Part shown: in pieces, positions 25,471 through 34,675 of the stretch | Position numbering within the stretch: the first letter of the stretch is position 1 | How the letters are laid out: each line of letters opens with the position of its first letter | Origin: Lachnospiraceae bacterium | Lineage (GTDB): Bacteria; Bacillota; Clostridia; Lachnospirales; Lachnospiraceae | Assembly: GCA_017627275.1 (NCBI GenBank) | Contig: JAGAHC010000056.1 | Coordinates: forward strand, 16,204 to 80,203 | Direction: 5' to 3' | Length of the DNA: 64,000 bases | Notes under the pieces: model-generated | Told to the model about the DNA's origin: nothing | Database searches by the model: none | Seen by the model: only the letters and a program-made list of their open reading frames with translations | Made by a program: the position numbers and the translations under genes

Positions 25471-27006
25471 ATGACACAGAGAAGAAAAGACAGGATCAAA
25501 AACATCGCCATTATTTTTCTGGCCGTGCTTCTTGTTTTAACCCTGTTTTCACAGACCTTCATGAATTACACCCTGCCGGAAGTGGCCACGCAGGCCGTGC
25601 AGCCCGGGCAGATTTCTCCGAAGGTCAGGGGGACCGGAACGGTAGAGGCGGACGATCCGTACAACATCATGGTGGAGGAAACAAGAAAGATCTCCTCTGT
25701 TGCCGTGAAGGTCGGAGACAAGGTGAAGAAGGATGCTGTCATCTATTATCTGGAGGACAAGCAGTCCAAAGAACTGGAGGATGCGGAAAAGACGCTGGAC
25801 GAAATGGAGACCGCCTATGAGAAGGGCCTCTTCTCCGGGACGCTTTCGGACAGCGTGATCACAAGACTCCGCAACGGCATGAATGACACGGCGGACGGCT
25901 ACCAGTACCGGCTTCGTCTTCTGCAGGAGCAGTATAAGGCGGCGGAAGACGCGGTCCTGAATCTGCAGATCGCGGACGCGGCGCTCGCGCTCCAGCAGCA
26001 GGTGCTCACGTCTAATCAGGCCTGGACCGACGCGGAAAGACAGTATGACTCTCTGACCCCCAATTATTCGATCGCGGATCTCGAGAAGGAACTGGCCAAT
26101 CCCGATACCAGCTCCGACAGAAAAGCGGAGATCCAGAGCATGATCGCAAACTACAATCAGGACATCAGTCAGTGGAATAACGAGACCGCACAGGTCGACC
26201 AGCACTTTGCGGCAGAGCAGGCGGGGATCGCCTATCAGCAGGCCTTCGCCGACTACCAGCAGGCGCTGGCGGGTTTCCAGCTGACGACGGCGGAAAAGGA
26301 GAAGGCGGACAAACTCGCGGAACTTCTTCTGGAGATCGACCTGGTCTCCCAGCAGGAGCAGATGGCGAAGCAGCGGCAGAAGATCGAAGACTTAAAGAAA
26401 AAGGCGGTCGGCGCGACGGTCATTTCCCCTGTGGAAGGAACCGTTACCTCGCTTGCCTTAACGGCCGGAGAGGAGACGGATCCGGAGAGCCCCGCCGCGG
26501 TCATTCAGGTGGACGGGAAACCCATGTCGACCCACTTCTCCGTGACGACCGAACAGGCGAAGAACCTGAAGGTGGGGGACGCGGCAGAGGCACAGAATGC
26601 CTGGTTCTACACCGACTTCAAGGCGACGCTTTCCGCCATCAAGCCCGATTCGTCGGATCCCGCGGGACACAAGCAGCTTTACTTTACCATCCAGTCTCCC
26701 GAGGTCCAGGCAGGCCAGTCCGTTTCCCTGCAGATCGGGGAAGCCGCAAAGCAATATGAGATGACGGTGCCTAATTCCGCCATCCGGGAAGATAACAACG
26801 GGAAGTTCGTTCTGCTTCTGCAGAGCAAGTCGTCTCCCCTCGGCAACCGATATAAAGCACAGCGCGCAGACGTTCAGGTCATTGCGCAGGACGATAAGAT
26901 CACGGCCATCAGCGGCGCCTTTGACAGCTGGTCCTATGTGATCACCACCACGACCGCACCCGTCAAGGCGGGAGATCAGGTGAGACTGTCGAACGAGAAC
27001 ACGTAA
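25471..27006 (+). CDS. HlyD/MacA-like membrane fusion (adaptor) protein
   Basis: A 511-residue protein with one N-terminal transmembrane segment (about 10-28) and then an adaptor layout: a lipoyl/barrel-sandwich half (VRGTGTVEADDPYNI, VAVKVGDKVKKDAVIYYLED), a long coiled-coil hairpin rich in Q, A and E (about 90-300), the second lipoyl half (GATVISPVEGTVTSLALTAG), then beta-barrel and membrane-proximal domains. Firmicutes homologues such as YknX work with MacB-type transporters. Here the partner is the MacB-like protein encoded six bases downstream. Its presence in an operon with importer permeases is odd. Confidence 0.88.
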   Translation: MTQRRKDRIKNIAIIFLAVLLVLTLFSQTFMNYTLPEVATQAVQPGQISPKVRGTGTVEADDPYNIMVEETRKISSVAVKVGDKVKKDAVIYYLEDKQSKELEDAEKTLDEMETAYEKGLFSGTLSDSVITRLRNGMNDTADGYQYRLRLLQEQYKAAEDAVLNLQIADAALALQQQVLTSNQAWTDAERQYDSLTPNYSIADLEKELANPDTSSDRKAEIQSMIANYNQDISQWNNETAQVDQHFAAEQAGIAYQQAFADYQQALAGFQLTTAEKEKADKLAELLLEIDLVSQQEQMAKQRQKIEDLKKKAVGATVISPVEGTVTSLALTAGEETDPESPAAVIQVDGKPMSTHFSVTTEQAKNLKVGDAAEAQNAWFYTDFKATLSAIKPDSSDPAGHKQLYFTIQSPEVQAGQSVSLQIGEAAKQYEMTVPNSAIREDNNGKFVLLLQSKSSPLGNRYKAQRADVQVIAQDDKITAISGAFDSWSYVITTTTAPVKAGDQVRLSNENT

Positions 27007-27012
27007 GGCTCT

Positions 27013-28344
27013 ATGAGATTTGTTACCGGTTTTTTCAACAGAGTAAAACTTCATAGAAAGCAGCTTGTGCTTGCCGGTATTCTTCTGCTCATTTTTCTTC
27101 TGGCGGAAGGCTATACCCGTCATGCCGTGAAGAATCTTCCGGACCAGAACGAGGCAGTGCGGTGGTCGGAAGACGGAGACGCGGCACAGATCAGCGTCTT
27201 TCTGACGCAGGATGAGAGCTTTACGACAGAGTCGGTCAGACAGGTGCGCTACAACATCGACAACGCACTGCGGGATGCCTCGGTCACCAGAGATCTGTCG
27301 AAACCTTCCAGCAGACTGTACGCAGACTGTTACAGTGCGCTCGGCGTCATGACGGTGAATACGGACACCAAGAGCGTGAAGACGACGACCATCGGTGTCG
27401 GCGGAGACTTCTTCCTGTTTCATCCGCTGACGCTCGTGGAGGGAAGCTACTTTTCCGGATCCGATCTGATGCAGGACCTCGTTATCGTGGATGAGGATCT
27501 GGCATGGCAGCTTTTCGGCAGCAATAACATCGTCGGAAAAACCGTGACCCTGGGAGACGTGCCGCATACCATCGTCGGCGTAGCGAAGAAGGAGAAGGGA
27601 AAACTCCTCGAGGCCTCCGGGGGGACGGGAAGCATCCTGTATACTTCCTTTGATTCGCTGGTGCAGTACGGGACGGTGACGGGCGCCGGCGTCTTTGGCG
27701 GAACGAGCGCCGTCGGCAAGTACGAGAATGCCGGAGAAGGCACCGGGAGCTATGCGGACGTCGGCTGGGCTTCCAGCGTCAGCGGCAAGACGCCGATGAG
27801 CGGCATCAACTGTTATGAGATCGTGATGCCGAACATCGTCCGGCACTTTGCGCTGAATCTCGTGAAGGAAAAGGCGGGCTTCCAGGAAGAGAGATCCGAA
27901 TTTATCGAGAACTCCGCACGGTTTTCTCCGGAGTCGCTGTTCCGGATCCTGACCGGCTCCTACAAACGCAGCATGCGGTTAAATGCCATTCACTATCCCT
28001 ACTGGGAGAATGAAGCAAGAGGCTGGGAAGACATCCTTGCGCGGGTGTTTCTGATCCGCGTCCTTTGTCTGCTTTTGCTCGTCTTGCTTGTCGTCTTCGT
28101 CATCGTGCAGGCATACCGCCACAAGAAGTGGACGGCGGGAAGCATCGCACGGACACTGGCCGATAAGAAGTACGACTGGGAAGTAAAGAGACGTGAAAAG
28201 CGTGTGGAGAAGGTGCGCGAAGCGCGGGCGGACAAACGATCGAGAGTACAGGCAGACCTGCTTAGAAAAAGAAAAAAGGCGCAGACTGATACGCAGGATG
28301 CTTCGACCGTAACGGACGGCATCCGGATCGTGGAATGGGAATGA
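27013..28344 (+). CDS. MacB-like extracytoplasmic domain protein without FtsX membrane core
   Basis: A 443-residue protein with one transmembrane helix near the N-terminus (about 17-35), a large outside domain (about 40-335) resembling the MacB periplasmic core domain (GVGGDFFLFHPLTLVEG, QLFGSNNIVGKTVTLGD), and one helix near 342-365. A strongly basic, probably helical cytoplasmic tail (about 370-430) follows. True MacB/FtsX permeases have three helices after the core domain and a fused or partner ATPase; neither is here. It may be a scaffold or sensor for the adaptor encoded before it. It is the last gene, and a terminator overlaps its stop codon. Confidence 0.72.
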   Translation: MRFVTGFFNRVKLHRKQLVLAGILLLIFLLAEGYTRHAVKNLPDQNEAVRWSEDGDAAQISVFLTQDESFTTESVRQVRYNIDNALRDASVTRDLSKPSSRLYADCYSALGVMTVNTDTKSVKTTTIGVGGDFFLFHPLTLVEGSYFSGSDLMQDLVIVDEDLAWQLFGSNNIVGKTVTLGDVPHTIVGVAKKEKGKLLEASGGTGSILYTSFDSLVQYGTVTGAGVFGGTSAVGKYENAGEGTGSYADVGWASSVSGKTPMSGINCYEIVMPNIVRHFALNLVKEKAGFQEERSEFIENSARFSPESLFRILTGSYKRSMRLNAIHYPYWENEARGWEDILARVFLIRVLCLLLLVLLVVFVIVQAYRHKKWTAGSIARTLADKKYDWEVKRREKRVEKVREARADKRSRVQADLLRKRKKAQTDTQDASTVTDGIRIVEWE

Positions 28345-28370
28345 CGCCCCCTTTCTCCGGGCGTCTTTTT
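28343..28370 (+). terminator. Intrinsic terminator of the YtrA-type operon
   Basis: GACGCCC (28343-28349) pairs with GGGCGTC (28359-28365), followed by TTTTT. It overlaps the last stop codon and closes the eight-gene operon. Confidence 0.88.
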
Positions 28371-28371
28371 C

Positions 28372-28400
28372 TTGACTGTTAGCTGGTGGAAAGATATCGT
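28372..28400 (+). promoter_or_regulatory. Promoter of lepA
   Basis: TTGACT (28372-28377) and TATCGT (28395-28400) are 17 bases apart, directly after the terminator. The predicted start of transcription is at about 28406-28407, coincident with the lepA ATG at 28407, which has no well-placed Shine-Dalgarno. Confidence 0.6.
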
Positions 28401-28406
28401 AGTAAC

Positions 28407-30233
28407 ATGACACAAAACAATGACTTTCAAAGCCACATCCGCAATTTTTGCATTGTGGCACATATCGACCACGGAAAATCGACGCTCGCAGACCGCCTGA
28501 TCGAAAAGACAGGACTTCTGACGGAGCGCGAAATGCAGTCCCAGGTCCTCGACAACATGGATCTGGAGAGGGAGCGCGGCATCACCATCAAGTCCCAGGC
28601 CGTGCGTCTGATCTATCATGCAAAAGACGGACAGGAATACATGTTCAACCTGATCGACACTCCCGGACACGTTGACTTCAACTACGAAGTGAGCCGGTCG
28701 TTAGCCGCCTGTGACGGCGCGATCCTGGTGGTGGACGCGACACAGGGGATCCAGGCGCAGACCCTGGCAAATGTCTACCTCGCGCTGGAACATGACCTGG
28801 ACGTATTCCCTGTTATCAATAAGATCGACCTACAGAGCGCAAGACCCGAAGAAGTCAAGACAGAGATCGAGGACGTCATCGGGATCGAAGCGGCGGATGC
28901 GCCGCTGATCTCTGCAAAGAACGGCCTCGGCATCGAAGACGTCCTGGAAGAGATCGTCACCAAGATCCCGGCGCCAAAAGGAGATGCGAAGGCACCGCTC
29001 AAGGCCCTGATCTTTGATTCGCTCTATGACTCCTACAAAGGCGTCATCGTATTCTGCCGCCTCTTTGACGGCACCATCCGGCGCGGCAGCAAAGTCACCA
29101 TGATGGCTTCCGGCGCGCAGGCCGAAGTCGTGGAAGTCGGGTACTTCGGGCCGGGCCAGTTTCTTCCCTGTGATGAACTGACCGCCGGAATGGTCGGCTA
29201 TTTTACGGCCTCCATCAAAAACATTCAAGACGCGCGGGTGGGCGATACCGTTACGGAAACGGAACGACCCTGTGCGGAAGCGCTCCCCGGCTATAAGAAG
29301 GCGCAGCCCATGGTCTACTGCGGCATCTACCCCGCGGATACGCAGAAGTATCCGGACCTAAAGGACGCGCTGGAAAAACTGCAGTTAAATGACGCGTCTC
29401 TGTTTTATGAGCCGGAGACGTCGCTGGCGCTGGGCTTCGGGTTCCGCTGCGGGTTCCTCGGCCTCTTGCATATGGAAGTGATCCTGGAGCGCCTGGAGAG
29501 AGAGTATGACCTCGATCTGATTGCGACGGCGCCGGGCGTTATCTATAAGGTCTACAAGACGGACGGAACGATGATCGAGCTGACCAATCCGTCCAACCTT
29601 CCCGATGTCTCGCAGATCGAGCATATGGAGGAACCGATCGTCAACGCGGAGATCATGGTGACGACGGAATACATCGGCGGCATCATGCAGCTGTGTCAGG
29701 AGAGACGCGGCAGATATCTCGGAACGGACTACATCGAGCAGACCAGGGCGGTGTTAAAGTACGAGCTGCCCTTAAACGAGATCATCTACGATTTCTTTGA
29801 CGCCCTGAAAAGCAGATCCCGCGGATACGCGTCCTTCGATTACGATCTGAAAGGGTACGAGACGTCGAAGCTCGTGCGCATGGACATCCTCGTCAACAAG
29901 GAAGCGGTCGACGCCCTGTCCTTTATCGTGCATGCGGATGGCGCCTATGACCGCGGAAGACGGATGTGCGAGAAGCTCAAGGACGAGATCCCGAGACAGC
30001 TCTTTGAGGTGCCGATCCAGGCGGCGGTCGGCGGCCGGGTCATCGCCCGGGAAACGGTGCGGGCCGTGCGCAAGGACGTGCTTGCCAAGTGCTACGGCGG
30101 AGACATCTCGCGAAAGAAGAAACTTCTCGAGAAGCAGAAGGAAGGCAAGAAGCGGATGCAGATGGTCGGCAACGTCGAGATCCCCAAGGAAGCCTTCATG
30201 AATGTCTTAAAGCTCGACAGCGGAGACAACTGA
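28407..30233 (+). CDS. lepA: Elongation factor 4 (LepA)
   Basis: LepA is a ribosome-binding translational GTPase acting in initiation or back-translocation. The 608-residue protein has G1 [10 protein letters not shown]3 DTPGHVDF and G4 NKID, an EF-G-like domain arrangement and the LepA-specific C-terminal domain (ending near [14 protein letters not shown]). I chose ATG 28407 ([10 protein letters not shown]) as matching family length; an upstream in-frame GTG at 28386 lies within the promoter. The gene may be read from a leaderless transcript. Its stop overlaps the hemW start (TGATG). Confidence 0.95.
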   Translation: MTQNNDFQSHIRNFCIVAHIDHGKSTLADRLIEKTGLLTEREMQSQVLDNMDLERERGITIKSQAVRLIYHAKDGQEYMFNLIDTPGHVDFNYEVSRSLAACDGAILVVDATQGIQAQTLANVYLALEHDLDVFPVINKIDLQSARPEEVKTEIEDVIGIEAADAPLISAKNGLGIEDVLEEIVTKIPAPKGDAKAPLKALIFDSLYDSYKGVIVFCRLFDGTIRRGSKVTMMASGAQAEVVEVGYFGPGQFLPCDELTAGMVGYFTASIKNIQDARVGDTVTETERPCAEALPGYKKAQPMVYCGIYPADTQKYPDLKDALEKLQLNDASLFYEPETSLALGFGFRCGFLGLLHMEVILERLEREYDLDLIATAPGVIYKVYKTDGTMIELTNPSNLPDVSQIEHMEEPIVNAEIMVTTEYIGGIMQLCQERRGRYLGTDYIEQTRAVLKYELPLNEIIYDFFDALKSRSRGYASFDYDLKGYETSKLVRMDILVNKEAVDALSFIVHADGAYDRGRRMCEKLKDEIPRQLFEVPIQAAVGGRVIARETVRAVRKDVLAKCYGGDISRKKKLLEKQKEGKKRMQMVGNVEIPKEAFMNVLKLDSGDN

Positions 30234-31393
30234 TGCGACCGCTTTCCCTGTACCTGCATCTTCCGTTTTGTGTTCGGAAGTGCAGGTACTGTGATTTTTT
30301 ATCCCACCCCGCACCGGAGGAAGAGATCAGAGCCTATGTCAGGACGCTCTGTGCCGAGGCGGAACAGCAGGGGATGAAGTACGGGGGCAGAACCGTCGAC
30401 ACCGTATTCTTCGGCGGCGGAACGCCGTCCCTTCTTTCCGGGGAACTTTTCGGAGAGATTATGCAGAGGATCTTCCGGTGCTTTAAGGTCGAACCCGGTG
30501 CGGAGATCACGATGGAATGCAACCCCGGGACGCTTACCTATGAGAACATCACGCGCTGCAGACAGGAAGGCGTAAACCGCCTTTCGATCGGGGCGCAGTC
30601 ATTTCTGGATAAAGAACTCTTACTCCTCGGACGGATCCACAGAGCGATCGACATCGAGGAGAGCTTTGCGCTGGCAAGGAGCGTCGGCTTTCGGAACATC
30701 AGCCTGGACCTCATGAGCGCGCTGCCGGGGCAGACGACCGAAGACTTTCTGTACTCTGTCAGAAAGGCCATCGATCTTTCGCCGGAACACCTTTCGGTGT
30801 ACAGCCTGATCACGGAAGAGGGGACGGAACTGGGCGATGCCTATCTGGACGGTTCGTATGTGGAGAAGGGGTGGTCTGCGCTTCCGGACGAAGACACCGA
30901 ACGCGCGATGGTACATGAGACAGCAAGGTGCCTGAAAGAAGCAGGCTACGAACAATACGAGATTTCCAATTATGCAAAGCCCGGGTTTTCTTCCCGGCAC
31001 AACACGGGATACTGGACGGGACACGACTACCTGGGACTGGGGATCGGCGCCGCTTCCAAGATAGGGAATACAAGGTTTTCCAATCCGTCGGACACAGCGA
31101 CCTATCAGAGAATGATTGTAGGGCAGCAGGCGGAAGAAGCGCGGGATGTGCAGCTTCTTTCGAAGAAAGAAGAGATGGAGGAATTCTGCTTCCTGGGACT
31201 GCGCATGACCGAAGGAATCTCCACGGCCGTCTTTGAGAGGACCTTCGGCGCACCCTTTGAGGAGGTCTACGGAGAAGTGCTTGCAAAGCATCTGCAGACA
31301 GGCCTCCTTGCGAAAGAAGGAGACAACGTGTTTCTGACAGAGCGGGGTCTGGACCTGGCCAACCGGGTCATGGCGGACTTCCTGCTGGACTAG
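30233..31393 (+). CDS. hemW: HemW, radical-SAM heme chaperone
   Basis: A 386-residue radical-SAM protein with cluster motif CVRKCRYC, FFGGGTPS and GAQSF segments, and the HNTGYW motif (HNxxYW) that marks HemW. HemW delivers heme to target proteins and is not an active coproporphyrinogen oxidase; older annotations call it HemN-like. The lepA-hemW pair with a one-base overlap is common in Firmicutes. The start ATG 30233 is fixed by the usual N-terminus (LSLYLHLPFCVRKC). Confidence 0.93.
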   Translation: MRPLSLYLHLPFCVRKCRYCDFLSHPAPEEEIRAYVRTLCAEAEQQGMKYGGRTVDTVFFGGGTPSLLSGELFGEIMQRIFRCFKVEPGAEITMECNPGTLTYENITRCRQEGVNRLSIGAQSFLDKELLLLGRIHRAIDIEESFALARSVGFRNISLDLMSALPGQTTEDFLYSVRKAIDLSPEHLSVYSLITEEGTELGDAYLDGSYVEKGWSALPDEDTERAMVHETARCLKEAGYEQYEISNYAKPGFSSRHNTGYWTGHDYLGLGIGAASKIGNTRFSNPSDTATYQRMIVGQQAEEARDVQLLSKKEEMEEFCFLGLRMTEGISTAVFERTFGAPFEEVYGEVLAKHLQTGLLAKEGDNVFLTERGLDLANRVMADFLLD

Positions 31394-31421
31394 GGTCTTA
31401 ACCCTTTTGAAAGGAGAGAGC

Positions 31422-31826
31422 ATGGAAACGGGAATCAAGGGAATGCAGACGATCGTGGTGACAGAAGCGCTCACGGCGGAGGCGATGGGGAGCGGCGCGG
31501 AGCCGGTCTTTGCCACGCCGCAGATGATTGCGCTCATGGAGAATACCTGCCTCGAGAGTGTTCAGCCGCTGCTGGAAGAAGGCTTTTCCACGGTCGGGAC
31601 CATGGTAAATGTGACACATGTGTCAGCAACTCCGGTCGGGATGCGCGTCACCTGTGAAACGGAACTGATCGAGGTGGATGATCGAAAACTGACCTTTGCC
31701 GTAAAAGCCTATGACGAGGCAGGACTCATCGGAGAGGGGACGCACGGCCGCGCCATCATTCACAAGAAACGGTTCCGGGCGCGCGCCAAGGCAAAGCTGA
31801 CAGAAGCAGCCGCCGATCATTCTTGA
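31422..31826 (+). CDS. Hotdog-fold thioesterase (FlK-like family)
   Basis: A 134-residue single-domain hotdog protein. Features are the N-terminal TPQMIALMENTCLESVQPLL helix with the family glutamate, then GTMVNVTHVSATPVG, and GEGTHGRAII near the end, resembling fluoroacetyl-CoA thioesterase-like proteins common in Clostridia. The natural substrate is probably an acyl-CoA, but which one is unknown. The start is ATG 31422 behind AAAGGAGAG; ATG 31407 is in the same frame but overlaps that ribosome site. Confidence 0.85.
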   Translation: METGIKGMQTIVVTEALTAEAMGSGAEPVFATPQMIALMENTCLESVQPLLEEGFSTVGTMVNVTHVSATPVGMRVTCETELIEVDDRKLTFAVKAYDEAGLIGEGTHGRAIIHKKRFRARAKAKLTEAAADHS

Positions 31827-31850
31827 CGAAGGCGGCAGGATACTTATAAT
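31823..31850 (+). promoter_or_regulatory. Promoter of pilT
   Basis: TTGACG (31823-31828) overlaps the thioesterase stop and a consensus TATAAT (31845-31850) lies 16 bases on. The leader to the GTG start of pilT is about 52 bases. Confidence 0.7.
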
Positions 31851-31909
31851 AAAAACAGTCGGCTTGCAAAAGCCCTGAAGTGACTGTTGAATCCGGATGA
31901 GGTTGATCT

Positions 31910-32980
31910 GTGGAACAAATCGTTATCGATCTGCTTTCGATCGCAAAGGAAAAAGAAGCGTCCGACCTGCATTTTACGGTCGGGATCCCGCCCAAGATGC
32001 GTGTGAACGGCGAGCTGATGCTCGTCGGTGAGCAGTATGCGCGCATGATGCCCGATGATACGAAGCGTATCGCGGAGGGGATCTTAAACGAAAAGCAGTT
32101 AAAGACGCTGGAAGAGCGTGGGGCGGTGGACCTTTCCTTTTCCGTGCCTTCCATGGGACGGTTCCGTTTGAATGTGTTCAAACAGCGCGGTTCCTATGCC
32201 CTGGCGATCCGTCTAGTCGCGACGGAGGTCCCGTCTCCGCAGGAGCTGGGGATCCCGGATGCCGTGATGCAGCTGACGGAGAAGAAGCACGGTCTCATCC
32301 TGGTGACCGGGCCCACCGGCTGCGGCAAGACGACGACGCTGGCTTCCCTCATTGACACCATCAACAAAACCAGGGAGGCGCACGTCATTACGCTGGAAGA
32401 TCCGATCGAGTATCTGCATCGTCATGACAAGTCCATCGTCAACCAGCGGGAGATCGGCCTGGACGCCACATCCTATGCCGACGCGCTGCGCTCGACGCTG
32501 CGTGAGGATCCCGATGTGATCCTGGTCGGCGAGATGCGCGACTACGATACCATTTCGATCGCAGTCAGGGCGGCGGAGACCGGACACCTGGTGCTCTCGA
32601 CCCTGCATACCATCGGCGCGGCAAGCACCGTGGACCGCATCATCGAGATCTTTCCGCCGTATCAGCAGCAGCAGATCCGCGTGCAGGTGGCGAATGTTTT
32701 AGAGGCGGTCATTTCCCAGCAGCTGATTCCCACGGCAGACGGACAGGACCGGGCGGCGGCCTTCGAAGTGATGCTCTCCAACAGCGCCGTGCGCAATCTG
32801 ATCCGCGAGAGCAAATCCTATCAACTGGGTTCCGTCATCGAGACGAACCGCGCTTCCGGCATGATCACCATGGATGAAGCCATTTTGGATCTGGTACGGA
32901 GCGGCCGGATCACCAAGGAAATGGCGCTGCAGTTCTCGCAGAATCCGGAGCAATTCGAAAACCGGCTGAAGTCGGTCTGA
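31910..32980 (+). CDS. pilT: PilT-type twitching/retraction ATPase
   Basis: A 356-residue secretion-type hexameric ATPase: N-terminal PAS-like domain with SDLHFTVG, Walker A GPTGCGKTT, Asp box TLEDPIEY, Walker B DPDVILVGEMRD, His box TGHLVLSTLHT and a C-terminal stretch similar to the retraction-specific region. PilT depolymerises type IV pili. The start is GTG 31910 behind GATGAGG. No pilin, PilB, PilC or prepilin peptidase gene is within the window, so it is isolated here, although comM and dprA (DNA uptake and processing) follow. Confidence 0.9.
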   Translation: MEQIVIDLLSIAKEKEASDLHFTVGIPPKMRVNGELMLVGEQYARMMPDDTKRIAEGILNEKQLKTLEERGAVDLSFSVPSMGRFRLNVFKQRGSYALAIRLVATEVPSPQELGIPDAVMQLTEKKHGLILVTGPTGCGKTTTLASLIDTINKTREAHVITLEDPIEYLHRHDKSIVNQREIGLDATSYADALRSTLREDPDVILVGEMRDYDTISIAVRAAETGHLVLSTLHTIGAASTVDRIIEIFPPYQQQQIRVQVANVLEAVISQQLIPTADGQDRAAAFEVMLSNSAVRNLIRESKSYQLGSVIETNRASGMITMDEAILDLVRSGRITKEMALQFSQNPEQFENRLKSV

Positions 32981-33112
32981 TTTATTTTTCCATTCTTATC
33001 TGACCTGGTGGAAAGGTGCGGCAGGAGCATGCACGTTGTTTTCGTGTACTCTTTTGTGCGTTTTCTCAGACACATCGAACAGACCATATCGTAAAAACAG
33101 AAAGGAATCCTC

Positions 33113-34675
33113 ATGTACAGTCGAGTCTTTTCCGGCGCCGTGTACGGCGTCCGTGAGTTTATTATTGCCATTGAAACAGACATATCTCCCGGCCTTCCCA
33201 CGTTTTCCATGGTGGGCTTTGTCGGGAGCGAGATCAAGGAAGCGTCAGACCGTGTGCGCGTGGCGCTCAGGGCCAGGGGAACGACGCTGCCGCCCTCGCG
33301 TGTGACGGTCAATTTTTCTCCCGCCAACATCCCCAAGCGCGGGGTGGTGCTGGACCTTCCCATCGCCATCGGCATCCTGTGCTGCCTGGGGGAGATCGAA
33401 GAAAAGAGTCTCCGGGATGTCGTCATTGCGGGAGAACTGGGACTGGACGGGGAGGTCCGTCCGGTGAAGGGAGTCCTGCCGCTTGTCAAAAAGGCAAAGG
33501 AGGAAGGGTTTACGACCTGCATCCTCCCGAAGGAAAACGTCAGAGAAGGCGCCGTCATCCGGGGCATCAAGGTCGTGGGTGCGGGGACGCTCTCCGACGT
33601 CGTCACCTATTTGCAGATGGAAGAAGGGCGGGACGAGTTCCTGCCTCCCGCCTGCTGTGATGTCGAAGAACTGTTTCGAAAGGGACAGGGCGAAGGCAGG
33701 GCGGACTTCCAAAACGTGCACGGACAGAAAAGAGCCAGGCGCGTGATGGAGATCGCGGCAGCAGGCTATCACAACACGCTGCTGATCGGCGCACCCGGCG
33801 CAGGGAAGAGCATGCTGGCATCCTGCCTGCCGTCCATTCTGCCGCCGCTCACCATAGACGAAGCCATGGAAGTCTCCTCGATCTACAGCATCAGCGGCCT
33901 GCTGGACGAACAACGCCCCTTTATCACGGAGCGGCAGCTTCTGTCGCCGCACCACACGATTACGCCGTCCGCGCTGACGGGAGGCGGCGTCATCCCGAAA
34001 CCCGGCCTCATTTCGTTTGCGCATCGCGGTGTCCTGTTCATGGATGAGTTTCCGGAATTCGGAGCGCACATCTTAAATCTCCTCAGACAGCCGATGGAAG
34101 AGCACAGCATCAGGATCACGAGACTGGGCGCCACCTTTGTCTATCCTGCACGCTTCCAGCTCATCGCGGCGATGAATCCCTGCCCCTGCGGGTTCTTCCC
34201 CGATCTGAACCGCTGTTCCTGCACACAGGTGCAGATCGCGAAGTATCTGAAGCGTATCTCCGGTCCCGTGCTCGACCGCATCGATCTGTGCATCGAGGTG
34301 CCGAAGATCGAGTACGAGCAGCTGCAGAATGCGCCGAAGGAGGAGGGGAGCGGCGCGATCAGAGAGCGCGTGATGCGCGCCGTGAAGCGCCAGGAGGATC
34401 GCTTTGCGGGGACATCGTATGTCTTCAACGCGGACATGGATGTGCAGGCGGTGGAAAAATACTGCGAACTGGGAGTGCGGGAAACGCGGCTTGCCAGACA
34501 GATCTTTGAAACGCTCGATCTAAGTGCGAGAGGATATCACCGCCTGTTAAAGACGGCACGGACCATTGCGGACCTCGCGGAGGAAGACAGGATCCTGGAA
34601 GAACACCTGGCGGAGGCGGCAGCCTACCGCATGGGAGAGGGGATCCTACGGAGCGGAAAGGAGGGAGAACTGTGA
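33113..34675 (+). CDS. comM: ComM/YifB family Mg-chelatase-like AAA+ ATPase
   Basis: A 520-residue protein. The N-terminal domain (1-170) is Lon-protease-like (SRVFSGAVYGV, PGLPTFSMVGF, VNFSPANIPKRG), followed by an AAA+ core with Walker A GAPGAGKS, FMDEFPEF and the zinc-binding cysteines around CPCGFFPD and CSCT, and a C-terminal helical region. In Gram-negatives ComM is a branch-migration helicase in natural transformation. Here it overlaps dprA by four bases, matching the widespread comM-dprA pair. The start is ATG 33113 behind AAAGGAA. The 130 bases upstream hold no clear promoter or RNA. Confidence 0.93.
   Translation: MYSRVFSGAVYGVREFIIAIETDISPGLPTFSMVGFVGSEIKEASDRVRVALRARGTTLPPSRVTVNFSPANIPKRGVVLDLPIAIGILCCLGEIEEKSLRDVVIAGELGLDGEVRPVKGVLPLVKKAKEEGFTTCILPKENVREGAVIRGIKVVGAGTLSDVVTYLQMEEGRDEFLPPACCDVEELFRKGQGEGRADFQNVHGQKRARRVMEIAAAGYHNTLLIGAPGAGKSMLASCLPSILPPLTIDEAMEVSSIYSISGLLDEQRPFITERQLLSPHHTITPSALTGGGVIPKPGLISFAHRGVLFMDEFPEFGAHILNLLRQPMEEHSIRITRLGATFVYPARFQLIAAMNPCPCGFFPDLNRCSCTQVQIAKYLKRISGPVLDRIDLCIEVPKIEYEQLQNAPKEEGSGAIRERVMRAVKRQEDRFAGTSYVFNADMDVQAVEKYCELGVRETRLARQIFETLDLSARGYHRLLKTARTIADLAEEDRILEEHLAEAAAYRMGEGILRSGKEGEL

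Noticed and set aside
26458-27846. Long antisense open frame across the adaptor and MacB-like genes
   Set aside because: Spans two real genes on the other strand, His/Arg/Asp-rich composition without domains.
28386-28406. GTG 28386 as the lepA start
   Set aside because: It lies between the -35 and -10 boxes of the likely promoter and would extend the protein beyond the family N-terminus.
33001-33112. Small structured RNA upstream of comM
   Set aside because: I looked for SRP-like, tRNA-like or riboswitch features and found no convincing stems.
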